A DNA stretch of 64,000 bases, taken from Ruminococcus turbiniformis. Lineage in GTDB: Bacteria; Bacillota; Clostridia; Lachnospirales; Lachnospiraceae. The notes below the pieces were generated by a model. It searched no databases. It had not been told where the DNA came from and saw only the letters and a list, made by a program, of their open reading frames with translations. Positions within the stretch are counted from its first letter, which is position 1; each line of letters starts with the position of its first letter. Shown one piece after another: positions 8,102-18,400 of the stretch. The stretch covers positions 124,001 to 188,000 of the forward strand of contig NZ_JAJEQX010000001.1 of assembly GCF_020687545.1 (NCBI RefSeq), written 5' to 3'. A program made the translations under genes and the position numbers.

Positions 8102-9184
8102 ATGAAGACATTAACTTTAAAAAACAAATTTCAGACGAACGCGACACTGCTGCCGAACGATTTTATTGACAACTATATGATTGATGCGAACGGGGAATTT
8201 GTCAAAGTATATCTTTTTCTTCTGCGCCATTTGGACGACCCCTGCTCCTCGCTTACGATCTCGGTGATTGCAGACTGCCTGAATAATACGGAGGCCGATA
8301 TTCTGCGTGCTTTCAGATACTGGGAAAAGGCAGGGCTTCTTCACATTGAACAGGATCCTGAGGGAAAGATCACCGGTCTGGAGCTTTTAAAGACTACAGG
8401 AGCGCACAGGACTTCCGCTGCCGCTCACACCGTTCCCTCTGCTGAAAAGGGCGCGCCTGCAGCGGAAGAAGCGGAAGAAACTGAAAAGATTCTGTCCGCG
8501 CCCTCCCCGAAGGCATCTCCGGCGAAAGCGGTTCCCATTGATGAATTCCGGGCCCAGAAAGAGATCCGTTCGCTTCTCTTTATCGCAGAACAGTATCTCG
8601 GTAAAACGCTGACGCATACAGAAATGGAAACAATCACCTATTTTTATGATACTCTTCACATGTCTGCGGATCTGATCGAATACCTGATTGAATCCTGCGT
8701 GGAAAATGGTCACAAAAGTATGCATTATATACGGAAGGTTGCTTTTTCCTGGGTCGAAGAAGGGATTCAGACAGTCTCCCAGGCAAAGGAACAGTCTTCT
8801 TTATACAGCCGGAACTGTTATACGGTACTTAACGCATTTGGCATAAAGAACAGAGGACCGGCCTCATCGGAACTTGTTTACATTAAGAAATGGGCGGAAG
8901 AATACGGATTTTCATCCGACATCATCGAGGAAGCGTGCCGGCGCACTATCGCAGCCACACACCAGCCAAGCTTTGAGTACGCGGACTCTATCCTGACAAA
9001 GTGGCACGGCAGAAACGTCCGCCATCTCAAGGATATTATTCCGCTGGATGAAGCCTACCAGAAAGAGCGCTCTTCCGGAAAAGTATCCGCGAAACCAAGA
9101 ACTGCCCCGAAAAATCTAAATAATTTCGAGCGGCGCAGCTATGATATGGATTCCCTTGAGGAACAGTTACTGAACAGCAATTAG
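8102..9184 (+). CDS. DnaD-domain replication initiation protein
   Basis: 360 aa. N-terminal winged-helix DnaD-like domain (residues about 15-95: GEFVKVYLFLLRHLDDPC, LNNTEADILRAFRYWEKAGL), an Ala/Glu/Pro-rich linker (about 105-145), then two copies of the DnaB_2/DnaD C-terminal helical domain (about 152-235, with KSMHYIRKVAFSW; and about 240-320, with SFEYADSILTKWHGRNV). Proteins of this build act in Firmicute primosome assembly, remodelling DNA for loading of the replicative helicase. It lies 13 bp upstream of a DnaC/DnaI-type helicase-loader gene. The start lacks a strong binding site (GTGGGACAG), so translation may be modest. Confidence 0.9.
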   Translation: MKTLTLKNKFQTNATLLPNDFIDNYMIDANGEFVKVYLFLLRHLDDPCSSLTISVIADCLNNTEADILRAFRYWEKAGLLHIEQDPEGKITGLELLKTTGAHRTSAAAHTVPSAEKGAPAAEEAEETEKILSAPSPKASPAKAVPIDEFRAQKEIRSLLFIAEQYLGKTLTHTEMETITYFYDTLHMSADLIEYLIESCVENGHKSMHYIRKVAFSWVEEGIQTVSQAKEQSSLYSRNCYTVLNAFGIKNRGPASSELVYIKKWAEEYGFSSDIIEEACRRTIAATHQPSFEYADSILTKWHGRNVRHLKDIIPLDEAYQKERSSGKVSAKPRTAPKNLNNFERRSYDMDSLEEQLLNSN

Positions 9185-9197
9185 AAGGAGTACATAC

Positions 9198-10196
9198 ATG
9201 GCACTTAAAAATTCACAGTATTATGCGATCATGCGGGAATATGAGAAAACACGGATGAAAAACCATGATATCCAGAATGCCCGCTATGAAGAAGTTTATA
9301 AAAAGCTTCCGGAATTTAAGACTCTCGACGAGTCCATATCCATCCTTTCCGTGCAGTACGGAAAGAAGCTCTTAAACGGGGATGAGAAGGCGCTTTCATC
9401 CCTGAAGGAAGAGCTGGAGATTCTGCGCAGCAGCAAAAAAAATCTTCTTCTCTCCGGCGGTTTCCCGGAAGACTATCTGGAACCGGTATACGACTGTCCT
9501 GACTGCAAGGACACCGGGTATATCGGAAATGAAAAATGCCACTGTTTTAAACATGCCATCATACAGCTTCTGTATGAGCAGTCAAACATGAAAGAATTTC
9601 CTTCTGAAGCGTCATTTGACAACTTCAGTCTTGATTTTTACTCTTCTACACAGTATGATAAAACAACCGGGAGGTCTGCCCGGGAAATGATGGAAGATAC
9701 GCTGAAGATCTGCCGCCGTTTCATCGATACATTCGATGACGAGTTCCAGAATCTCTTCTTTTACGGCAGCGTGGGAGTCGGGAAAACCTTTCTCTCCACA
9801 TGCATTGCCCGCGAGGTTATGAACCGTGAGCACTCTGTGCTGTACTTTTCAGCCCCGCAGCTTTTCAGCGCACTTGCCCAGACCAAATTTGACCGGAACA
9901 ATACAGATGCGAAAAATATGAGCGACTACATTTTCAGCTGTGATCTTCTGATCATTGATGATCTCGGAAGCGAATACACAAACGCCTTTACCGCCGCTCA
10001 GTTTTTTTCCTGTATTAATGAAAGACTCATTCACCGGAAATCAACGATCATCTCAACAAATCTGTCGCTGGAATCGCTTGCCGATCTCTATACGGAGCGC
10101 TCCTTTTCCAGAATCACGAGCAGTTATGCCATGCTGAAGATGATCGGTGATGATATACGAATCAAGAAAAAGCTAAAGCACAGGGAGGATCATTGA
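9198..10196 (+). CDS. DnaC/DnaI-type helicase loader ATPase
   Basis: 332 aa. N-terminal helical part, a zinc-binding cluster (CPDCKDTGYIGNEKCHCF, about residues 95-112) as in DnaI, and a C-terminal AAA+ domain with Walker A (FYGSVGVGKTFLST, about 189-202), Walker B (LLIIDDLGSEY, about 251-261) and sensor region (IISTNLSLESLADLY). This is the ATPase that loads DnaB-family helicase. A good site (AGAAGGAG) precedes the start. Its TGA overlaps the prs ATG by one base. Confidence 0.92.
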   Translation: MALKNSQYYAIMREYEKTRMKNHDIQNARYEEVYKKLPEFKTLDESISILSVQYGKKLLNGDEKALSSLKEELEILRSSKKNLLLSGGFPEDYLEPVYDCPDCKDTGYIGNEKCHCFKHAIIQLLYEQSNMKEFPSEASFDNFSLDFYSSTQYDKTTGRSAREMMEDTLKICRRFIDTFDDEFQNLFFYGSVGVGKTFLSTCIAREVMNREHSVLYFSAPQLFSALAQTKFDRNNTDAKNMSDYIFSCDLLIIDDLGSEYTNAFTAAQFFSCINERLIHRKSTIISTNLSLESLADLYTERSFSRITSSYAMLKMIGDDIRIKKKLKHREDH

Positions 10197-11380
10197 TGTT
10201 ACGCCGAACAGAACGTATCTTAGAAAACATTCCGGTAGGAAGTCTTGGGATGATTGCACTGCCGGGATGTGAAGACCTCGGAAAAAAAGTGGACGACTAT
10301 CTGGTACAGTGGCGCCATGAAAGCGGCCATGAATACAAAGATGACATCGCGTTTTCCGGATATGAAAAAGACACTTATCTGGTCGATGCACGTGTCCCAA
10401 GATTCGGCTCCGGGGAGGCAAAAGGAATCCTCGGTGAATCCGTCCGGGGAAAAGACCTGTATCTTCTGGTTGATGTATGCAATTACAGTGTTACTTACTC
10501 ACTTACCGGCCAGATCAACCATATGTCTCCGGATGATCACTTCCAGAATCTGAAGAGAATCATCGCTGCAATCGGCGGAAAAGGCCGTCGCATCAACGTT
10601 ATCATGCCTTTTCTGTACGAGAGCCGCCAGCACAAAAGAAATTCCAGAGAATCTCTTGACTGCGCCCTGGCCCTTCAGGAACTTGTGAGAATGGGCGCTG
10701 AAAATATTATTACTTTCGACGCGCATGACCCGAGAGTTCAGAATGCAATTCCTCTCAGCGGTTTTGAGACAGTCTCACCCACTTACCAGTTCATCAAAGG
10801 ACTGCTGAGAACCGTCAAAGATCTGCAGATCGACAGCGATCATATGATGGCAATCAGTCCGGACGAGGGCGGTACAAACCGCGCTGTATATCTTGCAAAC
10901 GTGCTCGGACTTGATATGGGAATGTTCTATAAACGGCGGGATTACACGCAGATCGTGAACGGACGCAATCCGATCATTGCCCATGAATTCCTCGGAAGCT
11001 CTGTCGAGGGAAAAGACGTCATCATTATCGACGATATGATTTCCTCCGGCGACAGCATTATTGACGTGGCGACGGAGCTCAAGCGCAGAAAGGCAAAACG
11101 TATCTTTGCCGCAGCAACGTTTGGTCTCTTTACAAACGGCCTTGACAAGTTTGATAAGGCCTATGAGAACGGAATCATCACCGGTATCCTCACAACGAAT
11201 CTGATTTATCAGACACCGGAACTCCTGTCCAAGCCTTATTACATCAACTGTGATATGAGTAAATATATTGCTCTTATCATTGACACACTCAATCATGACG
11301 GCTCGATCAGCTCTATCTTAAGTCCGAACGAAAGGATCCAGAACGTCATCCGCAAATACAGAAACGGAGAGCCGGTATAA
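10196..11380 (+). CDS. prs: Ribose-phosphate pyrophosphokinase (PRPP synthase)
   Basis: 394 aa. Makes PRPP from ribose-5-phosphate and ATP for nucleotide, His and Trp synthesis. It is longer than the classical 315-residue enzyme, as in a clostridial subgroup with an N-terminal extension. Motifs: RRINVIMPFLYESRQHK, TFDAHDPRVQNAIP, the PRPP-binding loop DVIIIDDMISSGDSIIDVA and the catalytic flexible-loop area YKRRDY. The ATG at 10196 is preferred over the TTG at 10193 because GGAGG (10184-10188) is seven bases away and the ATG overlaps the upstream TGA. Probably co-transcribed with the two replication genes, linking nucleotide supply with replication. Confidence 0.93.
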   Translation: MLRRTERILENIPVGSLGMIALPGCEDLGKKVDDYLVQWRHESGHEYKDDIAFSGYEKDTYLVDARVPRFGSGEAKGILGESVRGKDLYLLVDVCNYSVTYSLTGQINHMSPDDHFQNLKRIIAAIGGKGRRINVIMPFLYESRQHKRNSRESLDCALALQELVRMGAENIITFDAHDPRVQNAIPLSGFETVSPTYQFIKGLLRTVKDLQIDSDHMMAISPDEGGTNRAVYLANVLGLDMGMFYKRRDYTQIVNGRNPIIAHEFLGSSVEGKDVIIIDDMISSGDSIIDVATELKRRKAKRIFAAATFGLFTNGLDKFDKAYENGIITGILTTNLIYQTPELLSKPYYINCDMSKYIALIIDTLNHDGSISSILSPNERIQNVIRKYRNGEPV

Positions 11381-11390
11381 CCAGCTCTCC
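11366..11390 (+). terminator. Hairpin across the prs stop codon
   Basis: GGAGAGC (11366-11372) pairs with GCTCTCC (11384-11390), with two further GG/CC pairs inside after one mismatch; followed by TTATATATT. The stop codon lies in the loop. It may be a weak terminator between prs and the kinase gene, which has no clear promoter or ribosome binding site of its own. Confidence 0.45.
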
Positions 11391-11407
11391 TTATATATTA
11401 TGTGCAT

Positions 11408-12493
11408 ATGAAGATAAACAGAAAAACACTATCCGACATATTTTTTACCGTATTTATGCTGCTGTCGGCAACAGGCATTTCTTTTGCCTTTTTCTATCTC
11501 GGCAATCAAAACGTGGCAAATATCACTGTCATTTATACGCTTGCCCTGATTCTTACCGCATTGTATACATCAGGATATGTGTACGGAATTATTTCCGCAC
11601 TGTTCTGTGTCATCGCGGTAAACTACTTTTTCTCGTATCCGTTTTTTAAGTTTAATTTTACACTGGACGGATATCCCGTTACTTTTATCGGGATGCTTGC
11701 AATTTCCATTTTTTCAAGCACCACTACAACCACACTCAAGAAGCAGCAGCGGGCGATTGCCGAGCGGGAAAAGGCGCTTGTAGAGGCAGATAAAGAAAAG
11801 CTGCGGGCGAATCTTCTTCGCGCGGTTTCCCATGATCTGCGGACACCTCTGACCAGTATTATAGGCTCCTCCACATCGTTTCTCGAAAATTACCACGAAC
11901 TGGAGGAAGAGGAACAGATGGAGCTGGTGACCAATATTAAAGAAGATTCCCAATGGCTGCTGAATATGGTGGAAAACCTTCTGACGGTCACGCGAATCAA
12001 TGACAGCGCAGCGGATAAAGTGAAGAAATCGCCGGAAATTGTCGAAGAAGTGGTTTCTGAGGCGATACAGCGGCTGCGCAAAAGGCTGCCTGATATCCGG
12101 ATCAGAGTGTCGATGCCCAATAATTTTCTCATGCTGTCCATGGATCCTACACTGATCGAACAGGTTCTGATTAATCTGCTTGAAAATGCCTTTATTCACT
12201 CCGGAAGCACCGAACCGATTGACCTCATTATCCGCGAGGGAGAAGATATCATTACATTTACTGTGAGAGATTATGGAAGTGGAGTAGAGGAAAACCGGCT
12301 TCCTCATATTTTCGAGGGCCAGCAGCTCTCCTCAGACAGCGTGGACGGACACAAGGGAATGGGAATCGGTCTGTCGATCTGCAAAACGATCATACAGGCT
12401 CACGGCGGGCAAATCACCGCTTTAAACCACAATCAGGGAGCAGAGTTTACTTTTACTCTTCCGAAAGAAAAGGAGGATACAGAAAATGACTAA
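11408..12493 (+). CDS. KdpD-like sensor histidine kinase (short form)
   Basis: 361 aa. Four closely spaced hydrophobic segments (residues about 8-105) form a DUF4118-type membrane domain as in the C-terminal half of KdpD. A coiled helix follows (KKQQRAIAEREKALVEADKEK), then the HisKA box with phospho-acceptor His in RAVSHDLRTPLTS, and a HATPase domain (LLENAFIHSG; DYGSGV; GMGIGLSICKTIIQAHGG). The N-terminal KdpD sensor and USP domains are absent. No Shine-Dalgarno site is visible at the ATG (11408) or the GTG (11402). The gene overlaps its response regulator by eight bases. No kdpFABC potassium pump genes are nearby, so the signal is not clear. Confidence 0.88.
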   Translation: MKINRKTLSDIFFTVFMLLSATGISFAFFYLGNQNVANITVIYTLALILTALYTSGYVYGIISALFCVIAVNYFFSYPFFKFNFTLDGYPVTFIGMLAISIFSSTTTTTLKKQQRAIAEREKALVEADKEKLRANLLRAVSHDLRTPLTSIIGSSTSFLENYHELEEEEQMELVTNIKEDSQWLLNMVENLLTVTRINDSAADKVKKSPEIVEEVVSEAIQRLRKRLPDIRIRVSMPNNFLMLSMDPTLIEQVLINLLENAFIHSGSTEPIDLIIREGEDIITFTVRDYGSGVEENRLPHIFEGQQLSSDSVDGHKGMGIGLSICKTIIQAHGGQITALNHNQGAEFTFTLPKEKEDTEND

Positions 12494-13199
12494 GCTTTCA
12501 GTACTGATCATAGAAGATGAAAAGAATATCCAGACATTTATGGGAAAAGTCCTTAAACGGCATGATTATCGTATATTATATGCGGATACCGGCACGGAGG
12601 GCCTGGAGCTTATACGTTCCCAGTGCCCTGATATCATCCTGCTTGATCTGGGACTCCCGGACATGAACGGCAGCGAAATTATAGAAAACGTGCGTACATG
12701 GACGAGCACGCCGATTATTGTAATTTCCGCCCGGACCTCAGAAAAAGAAAAGGTAATGGCACTGGATCTGGGCGCCGACGACTATATCACAAAGCCCTTC
12801 GGCACCTCAGAGCTTCTGGCCCGCATACGCGCATCCCTGCGCCACAGCAACCGCCTCCGCACGAACAGTACGCTCTATATCCGCCCGTACAGGCATGGCG
12901 ATATGTTACTCGATTTCTCGAAACGGATTCTGACAATCGGATCATCTGAGATTCATCTTACGCCGATCGAATACAAGATCGTCGCATACCTTGCTCAGAA
13001 TTCCGGTAAGGTTATCACCTACGCTTCTATTCTGTCAAACGTATGGGGGCCTTATGCGGACGGGGACAACAAGATCCTCCGCGTAAATATGGCCAATATC
13101 CGGCGTAAAATCGAGGATGATCCTGCCCAGCCCAAATATATTTTCACAGAGGTAGGGGTCGGATACCGGATGGCGGAGGACGAAGAGGAAACGACCTGA
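12486..13199 (+). CDS. KdpE/OmpR-type response regulator
   Basis: 237 aa. Receiver domain (residues 4-118) with acidic pocket EDE (near 11), phospho-acceptor Asp in IILLDLGLPDMNG, Thr/Ser in VISARTSEK and Lys in DDYITKPFG. Winged-helix DNA-binding domain at about 140-230 (HLTPIEYKIVAYLAQNSGKV; NKILRVNMANIRRKIE; GVGYRM). The pattern is closest to KdpE. Overlap with the kinase implies a cognate pair. An inverted repeat just downstream (13217-13234) and a small membrane-protein gene are candidate targets. Confidence 0.9.
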   Translation: MTKLSVLIIEDEKNIQTFMGKVLKRHDYRILYADTGTEGLELIRSQCPDIILLDLGLPDMNGSEIIENVRTWTSTPIIVISARTSEKEKVMALDLGADDYITKPFGTSELLARIRASLRHSNRLRTNSTLYIRPYRHGDMLLDFSKRILTIGSSEIHLTPIEYKIVAYLAQNSGKVITYASILSNVWGPYADGDNKILRVNMANIRRKIEDDPAQPKYIFTEVGVGYRMAEDEEETT

Positions 13200-13216
13200 A
13201 GCGGCGTGCTAAAATG

Positions 13217-13234
13217 TTGTTAAGGACATAACAA
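13217..13234. promoter_or_regulatory. Inverted repeat upstream of the 47-aa membrane protein gene
   Basis: TTGTTA-N6-TAACAA, a perfect dyad 18 bases after the response-regulator stop and just upstream of a possible promoter. Placement suits an activator site, for instance for the adjacent response regulator; that is inference. Confidence 0.45.
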
Positions 13235-13239
13235 ATCCG

Positions 13240-13268
13240 TTCCATTTGCCGCTCATTTCTTCTAAAAT
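13240..13268 (+). promoter_or_regulatory. Possible promoter of the 47-aa membrane protein gene
   Basis: TAAAAT at 13263-13268 with TTCCAT 17 bases upstream (13240-13245). The poor -35 box next to an inverted repeat is what an activator-dependent promoter would look like. Confidence 0.4.
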
Positions 13269-13309
13269 AGAGGGCAGTTAGTTTTTGACAGAAGGAGTGT
13301 GCAGCAATT

Positions 13310-13453
13310 ATGAATATCGGATTTCTTATACTTATGATTGTCGGAGGCGCGGCAGGACTTTTTTCAACATTGTACATACTTATCAGTCTTCCGTATATGA
13401 TCATAAAGAAAGTCTACAGAAAAGCAAAATACGGCATTTCTCTTTTTGATTAG
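13310..13453 (+). CDS. Small membrane protein, 47 aa
   Basis: Reads MNIGFLILMIVGGAAGLFST, then LYILISLPYMIIKKVYRKAK and YGISLFD. One long hydrophobic stretch (residues 3-31) followed by a basic tail: a single-pass membrane peptide with the tail inside. AGAAGGAG lies 12 bases before the ATG, slightly far. It sits 110 bp after a KdpDE-like pair and directly before a strong bidirectional terminator, so it is a complete transcription unit or the last gene of one. I do not recognise the family; a KdpF-like accessory peptide is possible but not shown by sequence. Confidence 0.6.
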   Translation: MNIGFLILMIVGGAAGLFSTLYILISLPYMIIKKVYRKAKYGISLFD

Positions 13454-13474
13454 GTGCCGGTTTTCTGTAAAACG

Positions 13475-13533
13475 AAAAATCCGCCGAAGCCGGGGTGCGT
13501 TGCTGCTTTCGTCCCCGGTTCCGGCGGATTTTT
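13475..13533. terminator. Bidirectional terminator between the small membrane protein and the dnaK paralogue
   Basis: AAAAATCCGCCG at 13475 pairs with CGGCGGATTTTT ending at 13533, and after a three-base bulge CCGGGG pairs with CCCCGG. The A/T tracts on both flanks allow function on either strand; the genes on both sides converge on it. Confidence 0.88.
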
Positions 13534-13570
13534 CATTATATCTGTTGATATATATTTCTATTTATATAAG

Positions 13571-15328
13571 TTATACAAGACCTGCCGTACTCTCCTCCAG
13601 CTGTCTCTTCGCCTCTCTGATCGCCGACAGTTCTTCCTCTGTTACCTTGTCCAGCCTGCATTTTGAGACGAGTTTCTGAAGGGTATGGCTGTCATTCCTG
13701 ATCTGTTTCTTTCTGGCTCTGTCAAGCTGCTTTCCCATCGCTTTTACCGTCTGCTCCGTCTTGTTGAGAAGTGTCTGCGCTTCGCCCAACAGTTCCACAC
13801 CCTCTCTTCTCACCTGATCCTGTCCGGCATAGTTCTGAGCGTCACGGATTGCCTGCTCGATCTCATTCTCCGACATTCTGTCATCCGCCGTAATTGTTAT
13901 GGACTGCTGTTTTCCGGTATCAAGATCTTTTGCCGAAACTTTCAGGATTCCGTTCGCATCGATGTCAAAGGTCACTTCAATCTGAGGCACTCCGGCCGGA
14001 GCCGCCTTGATCCCTTTCAGCTTAAAACGCCCGATTGTCTTGTTATCCCTTGCCATAGGCCGTTCTCCCTGAAGCACATGAATCTCCACGTTTCGCTGAT
14101 AGGGAGCCGCAGTGGAAAAGATGCGGGAATATCTTGTCGGAAGCGTCGTATTTCGCTCTACCAGGCGGGTTGCCACACCTCCTACCGTCTCAATTGAGAG
14201 ACTTAACGGCGTCACATCGAGAAGCAGTAGCTCCTGTCCTGTTCCCGCAGCGACAAGCCCTTTCCCCTGGAGTGTACTGCCGAGAATTGCAGCTCCCTGA
14301 GCCACACATTCATCGGGATTAATATTTCTGGACGGCTCCTTTCCGGTCAGCTGTCTGACCTTCTCCTGTACAGCCGGTATTCTTGTTGATCCTCCCACGA
14401 GGAGCACCTTTCCGAGTGCGGACGGTTCTACATGCGCATCGTTCAGAGCATTGCGCACCGGGTCCGCAGTTCTCTCGATCAGATCACGCACCATATTCTC
14501 AAATTCCGCCCGGGTAAGGGTAAGATCCGGATGAATCGGTTCCCCTTTTACTGTTGTAAGATAAGGAAGCACAATCTGCGTACTTGCAGAAGCGGACAGC
14601 TCCTTTTTGGCCTGTTCAGCCGCGTCTCTGATTCTCTGCATCGCCGCGAAGTCTTTCCTCACATCCGCATTATATTCCGAACGGATCTTCCCGGCAATCC
14701 AGTCCGTTACGCGCGCGTCAAAATCATCTCCCCCGAGGTGGTTGTCTCCCGCCGTGGCAAGCACCTCGATTACGCCCTCGCCAATCTCAATAATCGAGAC
14801 ATCGAACGTTCCGCCGCCCAGGTCATATACCATGACTTTCTGAGTTTCTCCGTGATTCAGCCCATACGCAAGAGCCGCGCTCGTCGGCTCATTAATGATG
14901 CGCAGCACATTCAGCCCGGCGATCCTTCCGGCGTCCTTTGTCGCCTGTCTCTGTACATCGTTAAAATACGCAGGAACTGTGATCACCGCGTCTGTCACTG
15001 TCTCCCCGGTAAAATCCTCTGCGCTCTTTTTCAGCTGCATCAAAATCATAGCGCTGATCGTCTGCGGCTTATATTCCTTTCCGTCGATCCTGCAGCTCCA
15101 GTCCGTACCCATATGTCTTTTAATGGAACTGATTGTCCTCTCAGGGTTTGTCACGGCCTGTCTGCGGGCGCTCTCCCCCACAAGCCGCTCCCCTTTTTTG
15201 GTAAACGCCACAATACTCGGAGTTGTCCTGCTTCCGGAGTCCGCCGGTATAATCACAGGCTTCTCATTCTCTACCACTGACACGCAGCTGTTAGTCGTTC
15301 CAAGATCAATTCCTATTACTTTTCCCAT
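13571..15328 (-). CDS. Hsp70 chaperone, second DnaK-type protein
   Basis: 585 aa. Complete ATPase domain: [14 protein letters not shown] (residues 5-18), [26 protein letters not shown] and [14 protein letters not shown]; substrate-binding domain [18 protein letters not shown] to [14 protein letters not shown]; then a helical lid region. It is shorter than standard DnaK (610-640 aa), the lid is trimmed and there is no acidic EEVD-like tail. There is no hrcA, grpE or dnaJ around it, so it is probably an additional paralogue, not the main heat-shock DnaK. Start at 15328 because [14 protein letters not shown] is the family start. It lies just behind the rpoC terminator and may be read by leak-through. 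Confidence 0.9.
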   Translation of the reverse strand: MGKVIGIDLGTTNSCVSVVENEKPVIIPADSGSRTTPSIVAFTKKGERLVGESARRQAVTNPERTISSIKRHMGTDWSCRIDGKEYKPQTISAMILMQLKKSAEDFTGETVTDAVITVPAYFNDVQRQATKDAGRIAGLNVLRIINEPTSAALAYGLNHGETQKVMVYDLGGGTFDVSIIEIGEGVIEVLATAGDNHLGGDDFDARVTDWIAGKIRSEYNADVRKDFAAMQRIRDAAEQAKKELSASASTQIVLPYLTTVKGEPIHPDLTLTRAEFENMVRDLIERTADPVRNALNDAHVEPSALGKVLLVGGSTRIPAVQEKVRQLTGKEPSRNINPDECVAQGAAILGSTLQGKGLVAAGTGQELLLLDVTPLSLSIETVGGVATRLVERNTTLPTRYSRIFSTAAPYQRNVEIHVLQGERPMARDNKTIGRFKLKGIKAAPAGVPQIEVTFDIDANGILKVSAKDLDTGKQQSITITADDRMSENEIEQAIRDAQNYAGQDQVRREGVELLGEAQTLLNKTEQTVKAMGKQLDRARKKQIRNDSHTLQKLVSKCRLDKVTEEELSAIREAKRQLEESTAGLV

Positions 15329-15347
15329 ATTTTTGTCATCTCCCTGC

Positions 15348-15397
15348 AAAAAATAACAGGGCACTCAGCGGAATATTTCTATTCCGCCGGGTGCCCC
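15348..15397 (-). terminator. Terminator of the rpoBC transcript
   Basis: Minus-strand stem GGGCAC..GGCGGAATA with TATTCCGC..GTGCCC around a four-base loop (15397-15359), then TTATTTTTT. It starts 15 bases after the rpoC stop and ends about 20 bases before the start of the dnaK paralogue. Confidence 0.85.
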
Positions 15398-15411
15398 CTC
15401 GTTATTCTGAT

Positions 15412-18400
15412 TTATTCCTCTGTATCAAGGTTTTCTTCATCTCCGGCATCTGCATCATCAGACAGTTCCGCATCTGAAACATCCGCGTCAGCATCCGCCA
15501 TATCTGCTCTCATTTCTTCCCCTTCAGCCATGTCCGTATCCATCGCCTCCGTCTCTTCGCCGAGATCAAGTTCCAGTTCATCGTCAAGGCTGAGTTCTTC
15601 ATCAATATGAATATCTGTGTTAAGCGCCACGTCTCGGTACTTCTTCATACCAGTACCCGCCGGGATATGCTTACCGATAATGACATTCTCTTTCAGACCA
15701 ATCAGGTGGTCCACCTTACCCTTGATCGCCGCTTCTGTCAGGACCTTTGTCGTCTCCTGGAAGGATGCGGCTGACAGGAAGGAGTCTGTTGCCAGGGAAG
15801 CCTTTGTGATACCGAGCATGATCTGCTCACCCACTGCCGGCGTCTTACCTTCTTCCTCAAGCTGCTTATTCACATCCTCAAACTCAAGAACATCTACCAT
15901 TGTTCCCGGAAGGAATTCGGAATCTCCCTTCTCCTCGATGCGCACTTTCTTAAGCATCTGACGCACGATCACTTCGATATGCTTGTCGTTGATATCAACA
16001 CCCTGCAGACGGTATACACGCTGCACTTCACGGAGCATGTAGTCCTGCGCCGCGCGCAGTCCCTTGATCTTCAGGATATCGTGCGGATTCACACTACCTT
16101 CTGTGAGTTCATCTCCGGCCTCAAGCATAGCGCCATCCTGAATCTTGATGCGGGATCCGTACGGAATCAGGTATGCCTTGGACTCGCCGGTCTGCTCGTT
16201 TGTAACGATGACTTCGCGTTTCTTCTTTGTATCACTGATTGTCGCCTTTCCGGCAAACTCTGTGATAATCGCAAGACCCTTCGGCTTTCTCGCCTCGAAA
16301 AGCTCCTCTACACGGGGAAGACCCTGTGTGATATCGTCACCGGCAACTCCTCCGGTATGGAACGTACGCATTGTAAGCTGTGTACCAGGCTCACCGATGG
16401 ACTGGGCAGCCACGATTCCGACAGCCTCTCCCACCTGTACGACTTCTCCGGTCGCCATGTTCGCGCCGTAGCACTTCGCACACACACCGTCTTTGCAGCG
16501 GCAGGTAAGGATCGTACGGATCTTCACTTTCTCGATCGGATCACCCTTCTCGTTTACACCCTGTTTGATCACGCGCTCTGCACGGCGAGGTGTAATCATG
16601 TGGTTCGCCTTGACAATCATGTTGCCGTCTTTGTCTTTGATATCCTCGCATGCAAATCTTCCGGTAATACGGTCCTGAAGGCTCTCGATCTCCTCGTTAC
16701 CGTCAAGGAACGCATGTACATACATTCCCGGGATCTCGTCGCCAGGCTGTACGCAGTCAGAATCATGAATGATAAGCTGCTGTGATACATCGACAAGACG
16801 TCTTGTCAGGTATCCGGAGTCGGCCGTACGAAGCGCCGTATCGGACAGACCTTTACGGGCGCCATGCGCGGACATGAAATACTCCAGTACGTCAAGACCT
16901 TCACGGAAGTTGGACTTGATCGGCAGCTCAATAGTACGTCCTGTCGTATCAGCCATCAGTCCACGCATACCTGCGAGCTGTTTGATCTGCTTGTCAGAAC
17001 CACGGGCTCCGGAGTCCGCCATCATGAAGATGTTGTTGTATTTATCCAGACCGGAAAGCAGCGCGTCCGTAAGCTTGTCGTCGGTTGCCTTCCATGTCTC
17101 TACGACTTCTTTGTAACGCTCTTCCTCTGTGATAAGACCGCGCTTGTAGTTCTTCGTGATCCTGTCCACAGTGTTCTGAGCTTCCTCGATCATCTGCGGT
17201 TTCTGCGGCGGCACGGTCATATCCGAGATCGATACCGTCATGGCCGCGCGTGTGGAGAATTTGTATCCGATGGATTTTACATCATCCAGCACTTCCGCAG
17301 TCTGAGTCGCGCCATGTGTGTTGATGACTTTCTCGAGGATCTGCTTTAACTGCTTCTTGCCTACATGGAAGTCAATCTCCATGAGCAGTTCGTTTCCGGG
17401 CACTTCTCTGTCCACGAAACCGAGATCCTGCGGAATGATTTCGTTGAACAGCAGACGCCCCAGAGTTGCGTCGATCGTTCCTGTCTTCACTGTTCCGTCA
17501 GGCATCGTCTTGGAAACGCGAACCTTGATCTGTGAATGCAGGGTGATATATCCGTTCTCGTAAGCGAGAATGGCCTCGCTCACACTCTTGAAGAACATAC
17601 CCTCGCCCTTTGCGCCCGGTCTCACCTGTGTCAGGTAGTAGATACCGAGAACCATATCCTGTGAAGGAACGGCTACCGGACCTCCGTCGGACGGTTTCAG
17701 CAGGTTGTTCGGAGAGAGAAGCAGGAAACGGCACTCTGCCTGTGCCTCTACGGAAAGCGGCACATGGACAGCCATCTGGTCACCGTCAAAGTCTGCGTTG
17801 TACGCCGTACAAACGAGCGGATGCAGCTTGATTGCCTTACCTTCTACAAGGATCGGCTCAAACGCCTGAATACCAAGTCTGTGCAGCGTGGGGGCACGGT
17901 TTAACATAACCGGGTGCTCTTTGATTACTTCCTCGAGCACATCCCATACCTCCGGCTGGAGTCTCTCTACCATTTTCTTTGCATTCTTTATATTGTGAGC
18001 TGTACCGTTTGCCACAAGTTCCTTCATAACGAACGGTTTGAACAGCTCAATCGCCATCTCTTTCGGAAGACCGCACTGATAAATCTTAAGCTCCGGTCCG
18101 ACGACGATAACGGAACGTCCGGAATAGTCGACACGTTTTCCAAGCAGGTTCTGACGGAAACGTCCGGATTTACCTTTCAGCATGTCGGAAAGAGATTTCA
18201 GAGCTCTGTTTCCGGGGCCTGTAACCGGACGGCCGCGGCGTCCGTTGTCGATCAGCGCGTCAACCGCCTCCTGAAGCATACGCTTCTCGTTGCGCACGAT
18301 GATGTCCGGAGCGCCCAGCTCAAGCAGTCTCTTCAGACGGTTGTTTCTGTTGATAATTCTTCTGTAAAGATCGTTTAAGTCGGATGTCGCGAAACGTCCT

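Noticed and set aside
14432-15280. 282-codon plus-strand frame
   Set aside because: Antisense to the dnaK paralogue; no domain-like features.
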